Source: Culex pipiens pallens
Lineage: Eukaryota; Arthropoda; Insecta; Diptera; Culicidae
Length of the DNA stretch: 64,000 bases
Direction: 5' to 3'
Assembly: GCF_016801865.2 (NCBI RefSeq)
Contig: NC_068938.1
Coordinates: 97,571,004-97,635,003 of the forward strand
Numbering within the stretch: the first letter of the stretch is position 1; each line of letters starts with the position of its first letter. The notes beneath the pieces are model-generated. The model did no database searches. It saw only the letters and a program-made list of their open reading frames with translations, and was not told the DNA's origin. The position numbers and the translations under genes were made by a program. This document shows positions 57,205 to 64,000 of the stretch, piece by piece.

Positions 57205-58340
57205 TCCGGCTAAAACTTTTTAGGTGCCTTAGGTATGCCCAAAGAATACAAATTTGGCAGCTATCCATATAAAAATGATTTATGGAAATTCAAAAATCTG
57301 TAAAATCGATTTGGAGTCTTCGACAAAGTTGTAAGTATAGATATGGACTACACTGAAAAAAATGATACACGGTAAAAAAATTGGTAATTTTAAGTTTCAC
57401 TTTTGTCACTAAAACTTGATTTGCAAAAAATACTATTTCTATTTTTTTTCATTTTCTGATAAGGGACATTAAATGCCAACTTTTTAGAAATTTTCAAAGT
57501 GGTCAAAAAATCTTTGACCGAGTTATGATTTTTTGAATCATCACGGGAGTAATATTGAATGTTTGGCCATTTTGAAATGTTAGTCTTAATTAAAAAAAAC
57601 TTAAAAATATGTTTTTTGATGAGATCAAAAAATTTTACGAATGTTTCATATTTCAACATTGAAAATTGGACCGTTAGTTGCTGAGATATCGACATTAGAA
57701 AATGGTGTTTTTTATGAGACTTAGTAAACATCAATTTTCCTGTTTTTGAATTTTTGCATGACAATATTTCAGCAACTAAGGGTAGTATCAACAAAGTGCA
57801 AAAATGCAAAATATAAAGAATATTCTTAGCTTTTCTAGAATATTTTTTTCTAGAGAGGGCACTAATTTAAAAATAATAAATTACTGCGACTATTTTCATA
57901 AAAAATACCTACAAATGGCTTTAACTTTAAAACGGTGCACTTTATCAAAATTTCACTTAAGTACTTTTTGATTGCAAATTCGATTTTATTTTTGCGATTT
58001 TAGATTTTTTGAAAAAAATCAGTAGTGATTAAAAAATCATAACTCCTTTAAAGATTTTGGACCTTTTCTGGAAATTTATGAAAGGTAAATCCCAACCTTT
58101 CATGTCCCCTAAAAAATCAGAAAATTAAAAAAAATAAAAATAGTGTTTTTTTTTTTGCAAACCAACCGCAGACACCAAATCGATCAAAAAATTCATTCAA
58201 AAGATACCGATTTTCGAATTCTCATACATCATTTTTGAATGGACAGCTGCCAAATTTGTATAGAAAATTATATGGACAAACTAATGATGCAAAATGGCTT
58301 CTTTGGGCATACCAAAGGCACCAAAAAAGTTTCAGCCGGT
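57205..58340. mobile_element. 1.14-kb foldback element
   Basis: CCGGCTAAAACTTTTTAGGT near 57207 and its complement near 58325-58339 mark the ends. Imperfect arms continue through GGTATGCCCAAAGAA and ATTTGGCAGCT against AGCTGCCAAATTTGTAT, TTTGGGCATACC. Interior landmarks match the older copy at 10890-12336. Open frames inside (57390-57809) are AT-driven. The arms are diverged, so it is old. Confidence 0.7.
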
Positions 58341-61228
58341 TTAAATTACAAAAATTAAAATTAAGAAAAAATGCCGATTTCGTAGAGAATTCCTCAGTAC
58401 TCCGATCTCAATGAAATAAATAATAGAAAAAAACTATCATTTGATAATTCCTGCACCAAAATATCAGATGGTATAGTGACCGTCGCAATAGCTTGTAAGT
58501 TCTGTTCTTTTATTTCGCGATTTCCAGCATGAGCATTCTCGTTCTATCACTCCTTTTCTCTTTCTGGTTAACGCACACTCACCGAAGATTCTTTTGTTTT
58601 CTCAGAAAACCGCAAAGAAAGAACGCGAAAAGGTGACCACGAAGCACGTCCCGTTGAACTGTGTTGGCAAATTTTGTTTTGTGGCTACACTCTTTAGAGT
58701 GGAGATGAGTGTGTATCCTGAGATAGAGACCGGCAACTCTTTGCGCTGAGAATCTCGCGATGAAAAGTTGTGAGATGAAATTTCGGGCATGATAATTGTA
58801 GTCGCTGAGAGCTGAAAATTTGATATTTTTGCAACACTGGCCTTTATTTACAAAATAATGAGATTGAAAACTTTCAATCGAAAGGTTATCACTAGCCTTC
58901 AACAATCCATTAGTATCAACTCATAGACCTGCTCCCAATCAAACCCAAAGATCACCCACTCACACATTAGCGATTCAATAAGCAATTACACAATTTCGCA
59001 ACGAAAAAAGAACAACAACACTTTCATTTGCCGCACATCACGTAGCTCATTTTTCCGGTAGCAATCGTTGGTTATTTTTTTTTGTTTTCGCTGATTGGTC
59101 ATGACCATTTTTTGTCCCTACCGCGCCGATACCGCCCAACCAAAGTGTGTGGGACCACATTTGCTGGCCAATCGTTTTGAGGCTTTTTTTGCCGCTGCTG
59201 CTACCGCAACTTTGTTTGTGTCGATAAGTGATGGTCGTTCAGTTTAAGGGTTCACGAACTTGCTGAACATGCAGTTCAAGAGGTTTTTTCCCTCCTCAGA
59301 TTATTTCGAGTTATGCATTTGTAATAGATGTTTATTTTCGCTGCGATTAGAATCGCCCCGCAAAGCCAAACCCCGCGCGGATCATTCATCACCCAATCTG
59401 GACAAGCCAATCGTGTTCTGCTTCAGCAGAACAACATATTGACAAGCTCTCCCTACCCCTTCGTCTTCCAATGTTGTCAAAATTTTATCAACTCCATCAG
59501 AACACGTGTATGCCTGTGTGTGTTTGGCTAATATTTCGACTTGGAACCGTTGAACCTGTCGGAGGAAAGCAGCGAAAGAAGAAGAAACAGTGTGTGCAAA
59601 TAATCAATCAACGAAGGCTCGTCGGCTTCAACGGTCCCAAAGAAGGAGCGACTGGTCTGGTACAAAACGTCGGAGCTTTGTCGGAGGATGAAAAATGGAC
59701 TCGCGCGCTGACCGAGAGGCAGGCTTTTGAAGCGGGGGCTAATCTCTGACTCCGTATCGGATGAAACTGCTGAAGCTGGGGCGGGGGGTCAACAACATTA
59801 TTGTAAGGAAAAGAGCTTTGTAGGAGAGGGTGAAATCGATAGACGACCCGTGGTCGTTTGTTGGGATTCTGGTAATAGGCTTTGGACGGGGCTAATAGAG
59901 TTCGATTCTTGCGAGATGTGGTCAACTTGGGTGAAGGAAATGTTACTGTTTTCTGAGGTCGATAAGTTCACCGTAGGATGTGAGGACAAGTGCCAAGTGT
60001 CAAATTCCAATTAGTTGTAGCTTTTTGATGAATATGAATATTTATATGAATAGATTAGTTTTTGGTTGATATATGATTCGGTTGAATTAGCCTATTATTC
60101 ATTTAACTTCCAAAAAAAGAACAAACAAATCGATTTTTAGATTTGCTTTAAACACCCTGACCTTTAGGGTGGCCCAAATTCAAATTGTACTGATGTAAAG
60201 CTATTGCAACCCGTTTGTTGGGTTCTGGAGGTCAGAACGATTGCAAATTTGTAATTTTACCAATTTGATCCAATAGGTAGTACCGGTCGTAACACCCTAA
60301 TCTACGTATCATACCAACCTAAAGTAACCTAGGATTGCGCAAGAAGATTGATCGTCCACTCAACAAAACACCAAAGCCCTTGGAGGTTAAAGCAGCGTTC
60401 CAGTTTTGAACTTGATTTACCGCCCTCCTCAAGCTGCGTGAACTTGTCAATTATCACGACAGCAAGGTGCGACCCCCCAGTGGTGTCAGATCTCCAAAAG
60501 GGTCACCCCACCTGCGTAATACGCGTCAAGAATTCGGATCTGACTGACTTGACCCACTTAGTCCGTCCCGTCAAGGCGCAACTAAAACCAGTTTAGCCAA
60601 TCTCCAGCGCGTGCACGCGGGACATCCGTCATTGATCTAGGCCTTTGCGTAATTGACATCTCTTAGAACGCGCTAATAGCCAGGTATCGCGAACCTGTTC
60701 GCGTTTTGCGTATCGTCGGATTCAATTGGCCCGGCGCTCACAATAGACTCGCGCGATTTGGTCAATTTGGCAGCGTATAATTTGGGAGTTGAGTACCTTA
60801 GAAAAACATACCGCGGTGAATCGGCACTTATGCGTCAGTAGGTATTGAGCCGTTGATCGGCGACCGTTTCTTCTGCCTGTCGGCAGAACTTTATTAGCCC
60901 GATTGTGGCTTTCGAGTGGGGTGATGTGTCCGTCACGGGTTGGCGTAATTTGCCACAGGGGTTTGATGGGTATTAGTCAACAATTTGGCGGTGTAAATCA
61001 GACTAATGATCGTGGTAATTTGTGGAGGGATCCGCGTTGCGTAATACACGTGGGAGCGATTATCTCCGGATCAACGGTCTTTGTTTGGAAAGGAATAAAG
61101 AGAATCATTCTTGAATGAAAGGTGAAAAAATATTCGACCTTGTTGATGATAGCGAAGCTCTTAAAAACGAATTGTGTGTGAATTGAATTTGGTCAGCAGT
61201 TAATTCCTGAAACTTTTGTATTCTACCA
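58341..61228. other. Mostly unique noncoding sequence
   Basis: GC-balanced stretches at 58500-58760, 58900-60010 and 60330-61110. Open frames near 59471-60014 overlap on both strands and have no domain. A possible small TIR pair (TAGGGTGG near 60164 and ACACCCTAA near 60293) lacks a target duplication and is not called. Confidence 0.4.
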
Positions 61229-62066
61229 CACAGAAAAAAATATTTCTGTAAATTTACATTATTTATCATGTACCAAAAGGTATCATGATAAATGATGTAT
61301 ATTTACATTAGGTTCATTGGAAATTTACATTAGATTAATTGGAAATTTACATTAGTTTTGAAAATTTACATTAGTTTTGGAATTTACATTACTTTTGGAA
61401 TTTACATTAGTTCAAATCAACTAATTCTGATTGGCCAATGGGAATGAGAAGCTCGACTTGGATTGCAGTAGGAAAAGGGTGTGGCCTATGTTCTATTTTA
61501 AAATGATTGAAGCGGGCAGCAAAAGGAAATTATGATTTTAAAAAGATGTTTCTCAGGTAGGGGATGCTTTCTCGTCGACGGCCAAGTGGAATAACGCTGG
61601 ACTGGAATCGAACGGACGAAGGGTAGAATGTTCGGTGTTACTGCTGCTACCCGCTGCCGACTGAGCCATCTTTGCATTTTATAAACGAGCGGCTAAAGCA
61701 TCAACTTGTTCAGGTCGAGGCACAGGCAGTGGGCCAGCGAAGTATGAGAGCGATAGAAAGAGAACCAAATATTACTATTTTTAGTTCGGGTAGTTTTGAA
61801 GTCAACGTTTGGCAGAAATACATTGGATATATGATTTACATTAAATGAGAATTTACAGGAAGCTGAACGCGGGTAGAAATTCATCAGATTTAAGGTTCCA
61901 TGCTCAACGTTTCCATTAGATTCATGATTTACATTAGATTTAGATTTACATTAGAGTAATTTCCATGACTTTTTGCTCTTTACATCATATTTCAACATTA
62001 CATTGAGTGTGTTTACATCAGAAACAGCAATTACGTGCTGTGTAAATTTACATATTTTTTTCTGTG
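61229..62066. mobile_element. 838-bp TIR element with TTTACATTAG-type subrepeats
   Basis: The left end CACAGAAAAAAATATTTCTG and the right end CATATTTTTTTCTGTG are inverted repeats that continue into GTAAATTTACAT. Many TTTACATTAG variants lie inward of both ends. The middle (61430-61790) is GC-balanced and holds a pol III-like region. No transposase is visible. The target duplication is unclear. Confidence 0.75.
61597..61672 (-). repeat. tRNA-like (pol III promoter-like) region inside the TIR element
   Basis: On the minus strand TGGCTCAGTCGG (61657-61668) fits the A box and CGTTCGATTCC (61603-61613) fits the B box, about 45 bases apart. A full cloverleaf cannot be drawn, so it is not called a tRNA gene. 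It is probably a SINE head or decayed tRNA pseudogene captured by the element. Confidence 0.5.
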
Positions 62067-62079
62067 CATACTTGCTGAA

Positions 62080-62770
62080 GCATATCTTGCAAGATCCAAA
62101 GTCAGAAACCGACGACCTATTTATATTAACGGTCTATCATAACACTAGTCATAACTCCTGTCTTGAATGGCTTAGGACATCGTATTCGACCAACAAGGTA
62201 GTCAACGACACCCGCTGAAGCTATGCGAGTTTGATCTGGGGTCAAAATCCTACAAAATCTTACATGTTACATTGGAAGATACGCAGGTCTTGACTCCCGG
62301 GAGTCCCAGGGTCAACCCCACATACCAAAAACGCAGTCTACTGTCGTTATTGAAGTTATGCGGGTGTGATCCGTGGTCGAATTCCGGTAACCTAGTGCTT
62401 GTTATGGTGGTGGACGCACAGATCTTAACTTCAGGAAGTTCTTGAGTAACCCAGGATATCCCAACATTTCAACAAAGTAGTCCTCCGTACTCATTTCATC
62501 TTGGCTTGCATAAGCTGGAGTAAAATCCAACAACTTCTTGCTTGTTACGGCAGTAAGCACTCAAGATCCAACTCCAGGAAAATCCAAGATGACCTGTGAT
62601 TTTTCAACCAATCAAGGAAGTCATCTACCTAGCAATGTGAGTATGATCCCGGGTCGAATCTTTCCTGTTACTGCCATGTACGCACAGAATTCAAGAGTCT
62701 CAAGAGTCCTTGAACAACCCAGGAAAAGTTCAGAACCATTTCATTCCTGCGGGTGTGATGATACCTGAGA
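62080..62770 (-). repeat. Degenerate block of the dispersed ~143-bp repeat
   Basis: GAAGCTATGCGAGTTTGATC near 62217, GAAGTTATGCGGGTGTGATC near 62352, a CTTGTTACGGCAGTAAGC motif near 62541 and GACTCCCGGGAGTCCCAGGG near 62291 follow the unit order of the family, in the orientation of the 48155 block. It is the most diverged block in the window. Confidence 0.65.
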
Positions 62771-63559
62771 TTGATGCAAGTTATAACCATTTATGAAGTA
62801 CCAAAAAACAAATTTGCGTTCAGAATAATTTCCTGGTGCTATTTTTAGCGCGAGATGCAGTCCCACGTGCAAACTTGGGTCAATTTTCACCTCACGCGTT
62901 ACACTTCCGGTGACAAATGACACCATTTTCTGAAACTTTGGCTTGGTCTACAGTGTGACTACACCGGCGGGCGTAACTTTTCCCATCGCTTCACAGTTTG
63001 GTGTGTACAAAAGTTTTAATTTTTTTTCTCTCCCGGAGGTGAAAACTTTGTTAATTGCAAGGACTTGGCCGCCGCAGAACCTGGCGTGGACGCACGTGTG
63101 AGGACGAACTTTGTCCGGTCGGTGTCGCGAAGCTGTACGGAAAAAATCGTTTTGGTTCATTTCCAAGTAACATTTTTAAACCAACTAGCCACCACCTAGT
63201 TTTATTGAGGTTTTATGGTAGCATCTTGATAGCTTAATAGTTTTATTTGGGCATTCACCGCAACCAATAAGCAAAAGCTAATTAAGAGGATCTAACAAGG
63301 TGCCTCGGATATAAAACTTGGTGAAAATAAAAGCCAACTGGCTTTCAATAAGGTTTTATGAAAGATTTAAGAGAGCCTTGAAAACCAGATGGCATAGCCA
63401 TGCCAAACGGTTATATTGCTACTTCTTTAAAACCAAGGGTGTTCGAGCTGTCATGTGTAATGACAGGCATGTAAAAGGTCGCTTAAAACCATAAGCTCCT
63501 AAAAGAGCATTTAACGCAGCCAAATAGCAAGTGAGTTGTTTTTTTGGTTCTATCTCCCC
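62771..63559. other. Unique noncoding sequence with an AT-rich end
   Basis: GC-balanced to about 63150. The 63165-63540 part (TTTTATGGTAGCATC, AAAACCAACTAG, GCTCCTAAAAGAGC motifs) looks like a diverged repeat but no partner copy was found. No gene. Confidence 0.4.
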
Positions 63560-64000
63560 CACATTTATCGATGGGTAATTCTCCGCCAACTCACACAGCA
63601 GTTGCCCCGACCCCTCTTCGATTTGCGTGAAACTTTGTCCTAAGGGGTAACTTTTGTCCCTGATCACGAATCCGAGGTCCGTTTTTTGATATCTCGTGAC
63701 GGAGGGGCGGTACGACCCCTTCCATTTTTGAACATGCGAAAAAAGAGGTGTTTTTCAATAATTTGCAGCCTGAAACGGTGATGAGATAGAAATTTGCTGT
63801 CAAAGGGACTTTTATGTAAAATTAGACGCCCGATTTGATGGCGTACTCAGAATTCCGAAAAAACGTATTTTTCATCGAAAAAAACACTAAAAAAGTTTTA
63901 AAAATTCTCCCATTTTCCGTTACTCGACTGTAAAAAATTTTGGAACATGTCATTTTATGGGAAATTTAATGTACTTTTCGAATCTACATTGTCCCAGAAG
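63560..64000 (-). repeat. Inverted copy of the 52252 repeat, cut by the window end
   Basis: Its complement matches 52252-52640 from GAGTTGG through GGTCGGGGCA, CGTCACGAGATATC and AAATGACATGTTCC to AATGTAGATTC. It carries an extra block near 63635-63690. The element continues past 64000. The minus frames at 63419-63803 are not credited as genes. Confidence 0.75.

Noticed and set aside
59471..60014. Series of plus-strand frames near 59.5-60.0 kb
   Set aside because: Basic, low-motif translations in different phases with equally long antisense frames; no support for a gene.
60164..60301. Small hAT-like element with TAGGGTGG...ACACCCTAA ends
   Set aside because: The inverted match is only about 8 bases and flanks show no 8-base duplication.
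61597..61672. Functional tRNA gene on the minus strand
   Set aside because: Only A- and B-box-like matches are present; no complete anticodon or acceptor stem can be drawn.

Overview
The window looks like noncoding DNA from a mosquito genome, most probably Culex (C. quinquefasciatus/pipiens group). The reasons are an insect-type Jockey-like gag gene, tRNA-derived SINEs reminiscent of the dimeric 'Twin' SINEs described in Culex pipiens, and a very dense load of small TA- or 8-bp-flanked inverted-repeat elements. The genus call is inference from repeat content, because no host marker gene is recognisable. I could identify no host protein-coding gene with confidence. Moderately GC-rich unique stretches, probably intronic or intergenic, alternate with AT-rich repeat islands.

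The only clearly intact gene is at 1724-3145. It encodes a 473-residue Jockey-type ORF1 (Gag) protein with three zinc knuckles. It lies in a complete retrotransposon (1614 to about 3394) with a short 5' UTR, an AATAAA signal, a (GAATTTG)n tail and matching target-site duplications, but no ORF2. It is a 'half-LINE' that would need a reverse transcriptase supplied in trans.

The rest is a layered repeat landscape. 4.9-5.5 kb: one MITE nested in another. 6.9-7.7 kb: a 393-bp tandem duplication. 10.9-14.7 kb: a palindrome with internal tandem repeats, inside an 8-bp-TSD (hAT-like) MITE, inside an older foldback element. 17-24.6 kb: a TA MITE and two minisatellite arrays, ending beside a short codon-like open frame. 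30.7-33.9 kb: a foldback transposon with a decayed transposase-like gene, its right arm split by a second palindrome at a TA. 37-39 kb: several short hairpin MITEs. 43-44.4 kb: an array of about 230-bp units. 47.7-50.5 kb: more repeats and a complete two-headed SINE with a 14-bp target duplication. 52.2-54.7 kb: a minisatellite split by a TIR element, plus a truncated SINE copy. 56.1-58.3 kb: intact relatives of the elements nested at 10.9-14.7 kb. 61.2-62.8 kb: a TIR element containing a pol III-like region, plus dispersed repeat. 63.5-64 kb: an inverted copy of the 52.3-kb repeat that runs off the window.

Functionally this is mobile DNA rather than a pathway. The half-LINE and the SINEs depend on LINE reverse transcriptase, and the MITEs depend on transposases encoded elsewhere. 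The nesting gives a relative insertion history. Repeat boundaries were read by eye. Those with target duplications are good to the base; the others are approximate.
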